Part shown: positions 25,363-36,001 of the stretch, in pieces
How positions within the stretch are numbered: position 1 is the first letter of the stretch
Layout of the letters: every line of letters starts with the position of its first letter
NCBI GenBank assembly: GCA_963920765.1
Contig: OY987245.1
Span: forward strand, 21,406,727 to 21,470,726
Origin: Ulota crispa
Lineage: Eukaryota > Streptophyta > Bryopsida > Orthotrichales > Orthotrichaceae
Direction: 5' to 3'
DNA: 64,000 nt
Notes under the pieces: model-generated
Told to the model about the DNA's origin: nothing
What the model saw: the letters and a program-made list of their open reading frames with translations, nothing else
Databases searched by the model: none
Program-made: the position numbers and the translations under genes

Positions 25363-25394
25363 GGCACTACGGTACAGTACTGTACTGTAGTGCC
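25363..25394. repeat. 32-bp near-perfect palindrome
   Basis: A 16-bp arm reading GGCACTACGGTACAGT is followed directly by its inverted copy with a single mismatch. The surrounding sequence is GC-richer than average. Its role is unknown. Confidence 0.7.
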
Positions 25395-25494
25395 TACAAA
25401 CTTCGGAGCTTGTCACGGTATTTATTCAAAACTGTTGCCACGTGTCATTAGTGTGTATGCAAGAGAGGGGTTTTTTAAGTACATTTAACCCCTA

Positions 25495-26586
25495 AGCGTT
25501 GGGGTCACCATGGATACATATGGTTCAGTGTATCTGCGGGGACAAAAAATGTCTTTCTGGATGTTTAGAGGTTAATTCTTACAGGGTCAAATGTTCCCTC
25601 GACGGACAAATGGATTTTGGGCATGTACCTATAGCTAAACTAGTTTGTGTGATTTTTTAAAACTTTTATTGAAGGTGGAAGTTCCAAGACCTACGCGAGC
25701 ATCTAATTTTTTCTTCATTCTAACATTTCATGAAGAAGTTATGCAAGAATTTATGCTACTCGGGGGAGGGAGGGCAATCCACTTAGCCCAAAAACTTCTT
25801 TAAAATTTATGTTTTTTAAAATAAAAATCTGAAATTGGTTCTTTTGATTTTTTTTATATGTGGGAAGTTTTGAATCATTCATTTTCAATTAGTGAGATGA
25901 AAGTCATGAGATGTTTTAGTTTGTGGACAGTTACGGATCCTCTACTCTAAAATAAACTTTGAAGTCCTTTATTTCCACAATTATCAATATTTTGGAAAAA
26001 TAACTAAACCCAAGGAAGTAGATTGTATTAAAACATTATAAGTGTTGGGATTTGCATTTTTCATTTCAATCATTAAATTCTTAACAATTTAGTGTTTTGA
26101 CTCATTCTCTACTTCTTTTTACATACTATTTTTTCCCATGTGTTGTATAGTTCCAATTAATTTGAAAGTTCTCCCACACATACCTAACTTGGTCTTCTAC
26201 AAGGAAAAAATAAACCTCAACTTTGTGTGGAGCATTTTTTTTCATGTAAGAGTGGTCACAAGCTTTTGAATTTTTTGGACAACACGGAAAAAAACCTTTT
26301 TTTTCACTTCATATGTAAATATCTCCCTCCTCTCCATGTAGAATGACTTGATTTTTTTCCCACAAGTACCTCTTCTAGTCTAAGGTAAGATTTTACGATT
26401 GGATTTGCAAAACAAACTTTATTTCCTACTTTTCTACTTATTCCCCCCAAAGTGGCACTTTTCTATGACTTTCACAAAAAAAAGACTTGAACCTTTAGGA
26501 GTTAACCCTTAAGCACCAAAGGGGATAATTTTTGTCCCTGAGAATAAATGGGGCCCCCACCGTGACCCCCGGCGCTTGGGGATTAA
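25495..26586. mobile_element. TTAA-flanked palindromic MITE (G) split by element H3
   Basis: The outer ends are TTAA-CCCCTAAGCGTTGGGG and the complement of TTAA-TCCCCAAGCGCCGGGG. Without the nested element (25572-26505), what remains is two inverted arms of about 80 bp meeting at a central TTAA. The arms share GGGACAAAAA and GTCACC words. TTAA lies at both outer edges and at the inner joint, consistent with two successive TTAA-specific insertions. Confidence 0.65.
25572..26505 (-). mobile_element. TTAA-flanked element H3 (reverse copy of the H family)
   Basis: TTAA at 25572-25575 and 26502-26505 bound about 930 bp. Its reverse complement aligns along its length with 37838-38770 and with the outer parts of 21384-24260. 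Shared features include a CTCCTAAAGG-type left end, AAAGTCAY..AAA, ACCAAGTTAGGTATGTGTGG and GGGCATGTAC near the right end. It is inserted at the centre of the palindromic element G. No coding content. Confidence 0.7.
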
Positions 26587-26835
26587 GGTGATGGGTTAAG
26601 GTGATGTCAAAGCGTACTCATTGCCGTTGTTGGACACAAATTTAGTTGCTCTTTCACCGTGGAAGTGGTTATGGTAATGGGCGTCAAGGAAATGATCATT
26701 GATTTTAGGAGTTTTGGATAATGGATCTCATCTAATGGGAAATTCAGTTTTATGCTTTGCGATTGAAGAATAATCTACATGTGACCAAAGTATTTCTTTA
26801 CCTGTATAGACCTTGCCGTTTTGAGTAGTAGCCAT

Positions 26836-27166
26836 TACAAGGGATTTGGACCCGAGAAAGGGATGTGAGTTTTGATGTTTCCAATGCTGAGAACCAGCCA
26901 CTACTGGTCATCAAAAATACTCATATATATATATATATATATAAAATACAAAAGTCAAAAAAAGTTTAAAAAAGTTTAAAAAATGTTTTTTTTGTTCTTC
27001 TCCAAAAATAATAATTAAATATTAATGTCTGACGTGGTCACCCTAATGCCATGTCATACTGCTGCAGATTGCCTATGTGAAAGTGTTGTGAAAGTGTTGT
27101 GGAAGTGTTCCCAAAGTTCTCATAATTTTGGGGGAAGGGCCCATTCTTGGGTCCAAATCCCTTGTA
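26836..27166. mobile_element. TA-flanked MITE with CAAGGGATTTGGACCC ends
   Basis: Inverted ends CAAGGGATTTGGACCC, extended by a further GAGAAAGGG-like match, lie between TA and TA and enclose about 330 bp. It contains an (AT)n run of about 22 bp at 26922-26943 and a 5'-GTGAAAGTGTTGTG tandem near 27080. The TA duplication points to a Tc1/mariner-type family, distinct from the AGGTAGG family. Confidence 0.6.
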
Positions 27167-28061
27167 CTGGTAGAATGGCTTATCAACCCCTTTATTAAGG
27201 CTGGGCACCCATGTAAGAATTTAACATGTCTAGTTCACTTTGTGGTCACTTGTTCTTCTAAATTTCTCTTTTCGAGTGATGTTTTATAAAAATATATAGT
27301 TTTACACACAAATTGTTGAAATTTGAAATGACGCTCCAAAAGTCATCACAAAGTGATAACGTGAAAAAATTGCATTTATTCTTTAAAAATGCAATTTTCT
27401 ATCTCAAAGTGGCAATCTTTTACTTTTTTTTTTGCTATGCCAAAATTCAAAGTCACAATGCAAATTCATGTTTCCAATACTAGTCTTGCACAAATGTACT
27501 TGCATAAGTGCATCGAAGATCTCTAAATAAAGTTTGAAGTGGAGTTGATTTATATGAGATTTTGCTTCAAAAGAAATCTTTCACAAATGGCAAGATCTAC
27601 CAAAATCATCTTTTAAATTTTTATCAACATGGGTCAATCTTCATATAACACAATAATAGTCCCACCAATTTGCCATGCTTTTGACATATTCTTCTTCTCA
27701 TGCTCAAAGCATATTGTCTCAATATACTCTGGTGCTTGGGCCTTGCACATATTTTTTGTTTTTCTTTTCTCACGTGACTTATTCACATAAACTATTTGTG
27801 TTTCACATGACATGCCTTCCTTAAAATTGCTAGGCGAATATGCTTTGAAATCTAAATTAACAAAATAGATTCACCAACAATATTTAGTACATTGCATGTA
27901 CGTGTTGTAGAGCTGTGATAAAAAAAGGCTTAGCTTTTCATCTACTTACAGCCCTCTACATGTGTTACTCCTTGGGAGTAACTTCTTTAGTAACACTTGT
28001 AGGATGTTGACACCTTTATTGATGTCAAGTTTATAAAAATTAATATAAACATTCTCAAACT
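27167..28061. other. AT-rich stretch without a recognisable gene
   Basis: No protein-like frame and no closed repeat. A small TTACTCC/GGAGTAA inverted word lies near 27965. Confidence 0.4.
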
Positions 28062-28706
28062 TTAACCCCCAAATGCCCAAGGCACCCAGGTGCTTGCAAA
28101 ACTTTGAAGACGGATGAAATCTTATCAAATCACTATTTTTGGTATTTTCTTTTGAACACAAGTTTGTTTTGAAATCTACTTTCAGTATCAAAAATCTGAT
28201 TTTAAAAATGAATGTTCTTGATTTTTCTATTCAAGATTTTGTACAAGGGTGTCCACTGCAATCTTGAGTTTTCTAGTGTTGGAAGATCTTGAAAATGAGC
28301 CTCAAATACACTAGAGCTTGGAGAAAAATCTGCATTAGAAATTCATTTAGAGAAAATACATGAATAGATTTTGAAAGCCGTTAATTGGTTGAGGTTAAAC
28401 ATGTAATGACCTTAAACCTCATATTTTTTTGATGACCAACTTTTCAGATTTGACATGCAAAATGAGGATTAGAAGACTTTAAGTCACTTTTGCAGTTTTA
28501 ACACCCTCGTTCAGACATTATAATCTTTCAAACTATAAGTGATATTGTTGTGTTTCTTTTTCCATGTAATCTCTAACATGTCAAGTTTAAATTTGTACAG
28601 TTACAGTTAAAAAAAACTTGATGAGATTTATGAAAAGATTGGTTGATTGTTCACTTTCCTGAAAATGCCAAGAAGTTCAAAAAGGCCTTGGACATTTAGG
28701 GGTTAA
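28062..28706 (-). mobile_element. TTAA-flanked MITE, family F (copy 1)
   Basis: TTAA-CCCCCAAATGCCCAAGGC at the left and the complement of TTAA-CCCCTAAATGTCCAAGGC at the right enclose 637 bp without coding sequence. The interior, in reverse orientation, matches the copies at 39357-40017, 48328-48982 and the left part of 49040-49689. A shared word is CACAACAATATCACTTAT. TTAA duplication and CC-starting short inverted ends fit piggyBac-type non-autonomous elements. Confidence 0.75.
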
Positions 28707-30365
28707 CTTTTGGATATACACGTCATAATGAAAAATAGCACATATCAATAAATATCCACCTCTTTACTCAAAAAATCAAACCTTTATAACATGAAATGCA
28801 TTGACTATATTGTCAATCATGTAAAATATATAGAAAGAAAAAATATCTAAAAAGAATTGTCAAGATAAAGCTAAGCCCCAAGATCTCATTTCAATATTTA
28901 GTGTTTGGAGGCTTTTGATGAAAAGCATGATGTTTTTGAAATTTTGTTCAAGAAATTGGTTCAAAGAATCAATTGTAAAAATAGACTCAACAAATTCTTT
29001 CATTGGTGTTAGCTCAACTATATTCACATTACCTTTGTTTTCAATAGCGTCACTTTCATTAGGATTAAATATTGCTCATATATTGTCATTTCATTAGAAG
29101 AACTTGTGTTTTTTTTAAGGATTTATTTGGATGTTCACTAGTTTTTATGTTAACAATGACATTAAACATACCATTAAGATGTTAATTTTAACATCAATGA
29201 TAACCTAAAAAACAAGTAGACGTCCAAAAAAATCTGTCAAAAAAAACAGTGGTTTTAGCTACGAAGTTTCTTAGCTCATATGAAGTATTGAGATTGAATC
29301 CAAAATTATAATTGACAAATTCATGAGCATTTATGGTAGGCAATGTGTTTGAATTCTTCTCGAGGAATTCTTACATGATAGGAATAGAAGCTCTTTTAGC
29401 AACAATATATGTAATATATCTCATTTTTGCTTGATGCTTCGGATCTTGTGATTTACTTTGAATTAGCTCAAATAAAATTCTTGTATGCTTCCGACAATTT
29501 GCAATTGTCCAAAGGTTAACTCCTACTCTAAAGACCAAACCCATTTTTTCTCTAAAAATACTCAAGATTGTCATTTCTAGTTATGTGATCTTAGAAACAA
29601 GTTTTTTGTATTTTGCACAAATTTAATGGTATAATCTTGCATGAGATTTATGCAAGAAGATATGGTGAAAGTTTTGCAAAGTTTTACGTAATGGATTGAA
29701 AGATAGGATCATATGGAGTTAGTAAAGGAGTTTTATTGACCGCTTACCAAAACAATTAGGTTGCTTTGACAACATATTGTGGAATTTTTTTTGTGGTATG
29801 GGTGCTAAAGAGATTTGTCTAACGTGCTCCAAATCATATGAGGCATATCTCTACAAGTTTTCATGGCCAACAAAGACATGAAACACACCCTACATGGTCT
29901 TGCATTGCAAACATGTGCTTGAAGTTCACATTGCGTTGAGGTTTTTTTTGCAAACCAAATTTTTGAAGGGTATTTTTGGAAAAAAAAATCCAAGCCTTGG
30001 ATTGAGTTTTTTTAGTTTTTTCAACAGTTACCAAAAAAAACTTGGGGAAAAAATCATAGTTTTAGTAATTATTGTAACTTAAAAGTTAATGTATTTATCT
30101 AGTACACTATTTGTTTTGGATATACTCCAATGAAGGGTCATGCCTTCATTGGTTGCACTTTGGAAAAGTTAATGAAAAATGGTATGTCCAATTTGCCCCT
30201 TCAACTAAAATTCCTCTAAAATCTCCCATTAGTTTTTAACTTTAGTTTTGGTTTCAATGAAAATAATATTCCATTGCCACCCTTACAAACCTATCTCTAT
30301 TCTATAAAATAACTTTGGGTCCAACTTGTTTGTTAAGTTAATACTACCGGACTTACCGATGCTCG
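28707..30365. other. AT-rich stretch; possible decayed minus-strand frames
   Basis: Two short minus-strand frames (29371-29574 and 29805-29993) are somewhat rich in Cys, His, Trp and Met and could be scraps of one old transposon gene. I recognise no motif, so no family is named. Nothing else can be supported here. Confidence 0.3.
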
Positions 30366-30370
30366 TGGGA

Positions 30371-30470
30371 GACATGGGCGCATGGAGGACATGGGTGCAT
30401 GGGGGACATGGGCGCATGGAGGACATGGGCACATGGGCACATGGAGCACATGGGGCACATGAGGGCATGG
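30371..30470. repeat. GC-rich minisatellite with a 17-bp unit
   Basis: About six imperfect units of GACATGGGCGCATGGAG lie in tandem, the last ones shortened or shifted to GCACATGG. The frames read through it on both strands are repeats, not genes. Confidence 0.8.
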
Positions 30471-31357
30471 GATGGATTAAAAAAAATCTAAAAATCATGT
30501 TCAAGCCTGCATTTACCTTGGTAAATGAGTTTACGTGACTCGTACTTTAGAAAAAAACTCAAAAAAATTGGACAAGAATCTCAATAGTATAAGCGTGCAT
30601 AACAATTATTTTATCTCTTGTAGAAACTTTTCTCTTTTAGAGGTGAAGCATTTTCAATCATTATCACTAGCTCAAAAAGAAATGCTCCACACAAAATGTA
30701 TGATTTACATTATAAGAATGATCCACAAAAATCATGTTTTTGAGAAAAAAAGAAGATTTATCCTTGTCTACTAATTTTTAATGGATGGCAAATTTATCAT
30801 TGTTTAGATGACTTAATTAACCAAGTAAATTTTGTTTAAAAAACATTGACAATGAAACTACTTAACGCTTGACACTTCCAAGCACTATTTCTATTGTAGA
30901 ATTGAGAAATTAGAGGTTTTCATAACACATGTAAGGTTTTAACACTTAAAAAGGTCACACTTATAAAGGATTGATTGTATATATTGGTAGGGCCTTTATT
31001 TTACAAACAAGGGTAAAAGTAAGAATCGACATCTATTTTGTAGTTGGTCAGTTTTATCTCCTTTTGCCAAGTAGATTAATTAAGGACATATTTCCATGTT
31101 GCATTGCAAACGGCCCCAAGATTCAACATTTTTCAATTTTGGAAAACTGAAATCATTAGAATTTATGCATCTTGCAAGAAATTTGCCAGAACATTACTTC
31201 CAATTTTTGAGTTCGTTGTTTTCTAGCATTTTTATGTATGACTCTATAAGTCATTTGTTGTTTTTGCTATTTTTCAATTCCAATATTGTACGTCATAGAA
31301 GTTGGCCCTAAGATCCAACTCCCATGTTGGTCTTGGAATTAAAAAATCCAAAAAAAC

Positions 31358-32897
31358 TAAGGCAGGAGGCTTGCAAATGGAGCAGGTAAGGGTTTGTGTG
31401 CTTTTGTGAAAAATCAAGGAAACTTTGTAAAATGGAAACATTTTTGGTAAAAAGCCAAAGAAGAGACAGTTTTGTAGCCTTTTAATTTGAATTTTTTTGA
31501 GTTAGTATGAATTAACTACAATTTATCAAAGCAAAAGGTGCATAGGTAGCTATTCTTGATCATAAGTGGTAGCATTCATGATGCAAAGGCGGTTTGTAAA
31601 TGGAGCATATGAGTCTTAAAGGCAACTACTGCAAAGCCAAGAATGCTCCAATAAGGCTCTTAGAGCGTGCAAGCACCCATTCCACATTCTAATTTTCAAA
31701 TCATGATTGAGAAAGCGTTTTCATTTATTTTGGTATGACATGTATCTATGTTTTATTGAAAAACAAACCTGAACACAATTATGACCACTAAACACACTCA
31801 ACATTTGCTCATGTCACTCTCTTAAGTTCCTAAAACAATGCATATACAAGTACAATTTTTGAACATAGAAAATGTGACCCATTTAACCCTTTAGTGATTG
31901 TCAACCATTTGGGGGGCACCTCAAATTTTCACTATACGGTTTGCAAAACACATTCAAGGACAAAATTTGTGGTTCTAAAATCAAATCGGACCAGATATAT
32001 TGAACCTATCAACTTTGGCAATATGAATATATAAAAGAAGTTTGATCTATCAGAATAATTCCACGTGAGGACTGTGAGAAGCTTCATGATCCAAAAAAAC
32101 TTGTTGAGCAAAAACGTGAGACACTCTAACTAATTAGTATCATTTGTGCAATTGAAACTTTTGATGGTGGTGGGAATTGTAGAGGCTATTGCCTTGTTTT
32201 AGGTTACTGCATTTTTAAAAAAAACTACAAAATTTGAGTCAATCTGTGCATTTCACGGCATGATTTGTGAAATTGAGCATTGGAAGAATACAAACTTGGC
32301 CACACATATACGGTTGAATATAACATGCATGGAACACGTTTTCACAAAATCCAATTGGTCAATATTATCTACATTGGGTGTCAGTTGAGGTACAAGGTCC
32401 CACATTTAGCATTGCAAACCTTTGGAGCCTAAAAAATCATAGAATACACAGTGTTGTAGCTGAAATACGGCCACAGGTAGAACCTCTAAACAAACCATGC
32501 ATCTTTTGCACAATTGCTAGAGAGCTAGCATTGAATACTTTGGGTGGAATGTGTGGGCTTTGGGGCCACGTCACGGTTGCACTGAATTAGTATTTCATTT
32601 TTTATACCCATATGAGAGTCCTAGCTTCATATGTAAAACACGCATAGCTACGGCGTGTTTCTTGATGCCTTGCTTTGAAATTTGTTCTAGTAAAAGCACA
32701 AGTTGATGCTTCAACTCTGTTACGTTTTGTGTTTTTGCAAATTAAATGGAACAAAGACAACAAGAACCATGAAGTACCAAAATCAACCCAAAAGTGGTCA
32801 ACCGGTCACTAAAGGGTTAAGAACCTTTATGCATTGTTTTTGTGACCCCTATATGGTCCATTCAAAGTGCATGTTCAAATTAGAGCCTCCTACCTTA
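31358..32897. mobile_element. TA-type MITE with AGGCAGGAGGCTT ends (copy B), split by a TTAA element
   Basis: TA-AGGCAGGAGGCTTGCAAA at the left and the complement of TA-AGGTAGGAGGCTC at the right are the same ends as copy A. The interior matches copy D at 34913-35883 (shared words AGTATGAATTAACT and GGTTTGTAAATGGAGCA) but not copy A, so this is a second subfamily using the same ends. A 938-bp TTAA-flanked element sits inside. Without it this copy is about 600 bp. Confidence 0.7.
31883..32820. mobile_element. TTAA-flanked element I nested in copy B
   Basis: TTAA-CCCTTTAGTGATTGTCAACC at the left and the complement of TTAA-CCCTTTAGTGACCGGTTGAC at the right enclose about 930 bp without a protein-like frame. 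These ends match for 12 bp and then partly for about 8 more. They follow the common pattern of the other TTAA elements. Confidence 0.7.
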
Positions 32898-33258
32898 CAA
32901 GCAATTTTTTTTGTACAAAATTGCTTATTATTTCTAGATTTTTTTTGATTCCAAGGCCAACATGGAAATCTGCTCTAAATTATACTTTTTAAATTCAAAT
33001 ATGAACTTCAAATTCCCAAATTCAATCTATAGGTGGTAAAATTTGCAACTCCTTTATATTTTATAACCATTGAAAAAGCTAAAGTTTTCCAACTTGGTCC
33101 CACAAACATATACGTGGGCTAAGGTTAAATGGCATGCCGTTTGTAGGGCCAAAATGAAAAATCTCAACTTCTCTACGCGTCAAAAAAATGTAAGAGTCTA
33201 GATATTCATTATCAGATGGTTGAATTTTTTTTTGAATTCACATCTTGATTCATAGATC
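32898..33258. other. AT-rich stretch without a recognisable gene
   Basis: Nothing can be supported between the two mobile elements. Confidence 0.4.
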
Positions 33259-34038
33259 TTAACCCCTAAGTGTCCAAGCCGTTTTCACCAAAATCAGGGT
33301 TTTTGGAGACCCGCAACTTTGATGCATTGTATCTTGGTCAATCAAATGATTCACAAAAAGTGACCATTGAAATTAGTGGAACACCTACTTGGAAAATGGC
33401 TTGCAAATTTTGAGAACAATCCACTTCAAGAGATGGGAGATTATGACATTTGATCAAACATGTGATGAGAAAATCTCATGTTTTGATAGGTAGGTGCTAT
33501 TTGATGATTTTTACAAAATTCTATAAGCCCCGGATTCATCTCAAATTTTGTGAGCAACAAGATGATATGTGAATGCACACACTTGTAAATTATTGAAGAT
33601 TACAGTTCTTTTTATGTCAAGTTTTAGGGCTTCAAATGGCTATTGCACGAAAAACAATGACCAGTACAGCTAGTGACAATTGCCATAACAAGGGTCTAGA
33701 ACATGCTTGAACCTTGCCAGTAACTTTCCTGCTACCACAAAGCTTACACAAGGAAGCTTGCAAGGGATATTGACCGGTTGCAGCATGTAAAACACTACTT
33801 GCCACCATGCCTCGTACGGTGCCACCATGCTCCATATGGTGTTTTCACCTAATCAAATCTCTTGTAGCACTTGTACAACATTTGGCTTTCCCTCCCATTA
33901 CTCCATTGGCATGGACAACTGGAATGCCTTCAAAATTGTAGTTTATAGCAGGATCAAAAAGTTAGATCTCGTCCTTCAAAATAGGGTTTGAAAATATTAG
34001 GAGGCGATATATGGGGCGCTGGGGCACTCAAGGGTTAA
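33259..34038. mobile_element. TTAA-flanked element J
   Basis: TTAA-CCCCTAAGTGTCCAAGCC at the left and the complement of TTAA-CCCTTGAGTGCCCCAGCG at the right enclose about 770 bp. No coding content. The interior is unlike the F and H families, so only the ends and the TTAA duplication place it in the group. Confidence 0.6.
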
Positions 34039-34085
34039 TTTATGTCTTGAACCATGAAGGGGTACTAAATTGACCAATATGGTTA

Positions 34086-34141
34086 TGCTTGGATAAGGTC
34101 AACACTTCAGGCTAGGAAAAAGTGTTGACCTTAGCCAAGCA
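34086..34141. repeat. short hairpin of about 22-bp arms
   Basis: TGCTTGGATAAGGTCAACAC and its inverted near-copy lie about 12 bases apart. Related words recur at about 34300 and at 34394-34411, so this may be the start of a small inverted-end element between 34080 and 34412. Confidence 0.5.
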
Positions 34142-34413
34142 TTGATCATAAAAAAACACTCCCTTTGCATTACTTTCTCTAGTTTAGTGGTTGCAACTTT
34201 GGAGGTGCTTTCTCATCCATATTTTTGGTACACTAACCAAATGCATTTTTAACTGATAAGTCAAAATGGACATTGATGAAAAGAAAATGTTGACCATATG
34301 CAAGCACTTGACCTTAACCAAGCTCATAATATATGCTTTGGGCAAAAGGAGAGTGGGGTTGTGATGTTATCCAAACATTGCTATTACAAAGGTTGACGAT
34401 AATCAAGCACCTC

Positions 34414-34743
34414 TAAGGTCGGAGGCTCGAACTCCGTTAGGGCACTAATTTTGTTCACCTTCCCAAATGATCTCTGACAGTACATGTCTTATTCATAGCC
34501 TTTCCATAATGTATAGTGGATATACATTTGAGGAGGTGCACCATTTTAAAACCCTATGACCTTTCCACTTCAAAATTTCATAACTAATTCCACATTGCTC
34601 TAAAAAATACAAAATAACTTAAATTAGATGCCAATTCTTCTTGTCTTTCAAGCAAAATTTACTGAAAAATATCTCAAGAAGTTCCACCACCTTAAAATTC
34701 AGTTTCAGCTCTTAGATGGTCGATTTACGAGCCTCTTACCTTA
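34414..34743 (-). mobile_element. TA-type MITE with AGGTCGGAGGCTC ends (copy C)
   Basis: TA-AGGTCGGAGGCTC and the complement of TA-AGGTAAGAGGCTC enclose a 330-bp block. It is the reverse-orientation counterpart of copy A (331 bp), including the words ACATTTGAGGAGGTG and CTGAAACTGAATTTT. Only one arm of copy A's internal hairpin is well kept. Confidence 0.7.
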
Positions 34744-35055
34744 AATAGGAAGGCAGATAATTACAATTACCTTTGAAAAAGGTGAGATTTCTTGGCCCCA
34801 CAAAAATGGCATGCCACCTAACTCCAGCCGTATTCCAAGGCTCAATTTACTACGCATACATTGATGTGGGGCTAGGATAGAAAATTTCAGGTTTTTTTTC
34901 AAACAAGGGTAACAAGGTAGAAGGCTTGTAAACCAACCTTCTAAGCAAAAGATGACATATGTACTAAATAAAGCTAAATTAGCAAACTGGAAATATTTTT
35001 GGCATAAAGTTAAAGAAGAAACAGTTCTATGGCCATTTAATTTGAAATTTTTTAA

Positions 35056-35188
35056 CACAACAAGGAAACTATGGTCGAATCTACAAAAAGTTGACAAAGA
35101 TTGTGTGACCTAATCTACAGTATACTGTAGATTAGGTCACACAATCTTTGTAATTTTTTGTAGATTTGACCATAGTTTTCTTGTAGTG
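35056..35188. mobile_element. palindromic CACTA-type MITE nested in copy D
   Basis: Arms of 67 and 66 bp are nearly exact inverted copies meeting at CAGTA/TACTG. The right end complements CACTACAAGAAAACTATGG, the classic plant CACTA-type end, and the left end is CACAACAAGGAAACTATGG. Flanks are TAA and TGA. The corresponding place in copy B (31358-32897) reads an uninterrupted TGA, so the 3-bp duplication is supported by an empty site in this same window. Confidence 0.8.
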
Positions 35189-35350
35189 TGACTTAGTATG
35201 AATTAACTAAAATTTATCAAAGCAGAAGGTACATAGGTATCTATTCTTGATCATAGGTTGTATTGTTCATGATTCAGAGGCGGCTTGTAAATGGAGCACA
35301 TGAGTCCTAAAAGCAACCAGTACAAAACTAAAACCACTCAACTAAGTCTT

Positions 35351-35584
35351 TTAACCTTTAAACGTCCATAGGGCATAGTATATACGCTGATGTATAATTG
35401 TCATTTGCTACCAATAAGAAACTTCAATTTGGGATCTCAAGTAGCTCACTAGAACTGCATTGATCTATTCTCCAACATCTTTGTAGGTCTCAAATGTAGC
35501 AGAGGTGTCAATCCATTCCAAATACAAGAAAAATACCACATATTGTACTGGTCGGAGCAGCATGCTCAGACGTTTAGGGGTTAA
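35351..35584. mobile_element. TTAA-flanked MITE K nested in copy D
   Basis: TTAA-CCTTTAAACGTCC at the left and the complement of TTAA-CCCCTAAACGTCTGAGC at the right enclose 226 bp. It is the smallest complete TTAA element in the window. No coding content. Confidence 0.65.
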
Positions 35585-36001
35585 AGTGTGCAAGCACCCA
35601 TTCCATATTCCAATGCTCAAATTATAATTGATAACAAGTTTTCTTTTATTTTAGTATCACATATATCTATATTTTATTGAAAGACAAAACTCAACACAAT
35701 TATATATGGCCAATAAGCACACTTAATGGTAGCTCATGTCACTCTCTTGAAGTTCTAAAATAGTGCATGTACAAGTACAATTTTTTATTAAAGAAAGTGT
35801 CATCCATTTAGAAGGCTTGGTGCACCATTTTAGTGACCCTACTTGGGTTCAAAATGCTCACGCAATTAGAGCCTCCTACTTTAGTAATAATCTGCCCCCA
35901 TATTTTTTTGATATTTAATTGTATCCACCTTTAGGGTCCCACACTTAATTAGGGTCTCCAAATCCAAACATGAATTCAAACTTTTCAAATTCAATCTCCT
36001 A

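Larger units (their letters stand above)
34913..35883. mobile_element. TA-type MITE (copy D) with two nested elements
   Basis: Left end AGGTAGAAGGCTTGTAAA (flanking TA altered to CA) and right end the complement of TA-AAGTAGGAGGCTC. The interior is the same subfamily as copy B. It carries a CACTA foldback at 35056-35188 and a TTAA-flanked element at 35351-35584. Copy B gives the uninterrupted form at both places. Confidence 0.7.

Noticed and set aside
30283-30538. Overlapping frames on both strands rich in Gly/His/Met or Pro/Cys
   Set aside because: They are translations of the 17-bp minisatellite and not genes.
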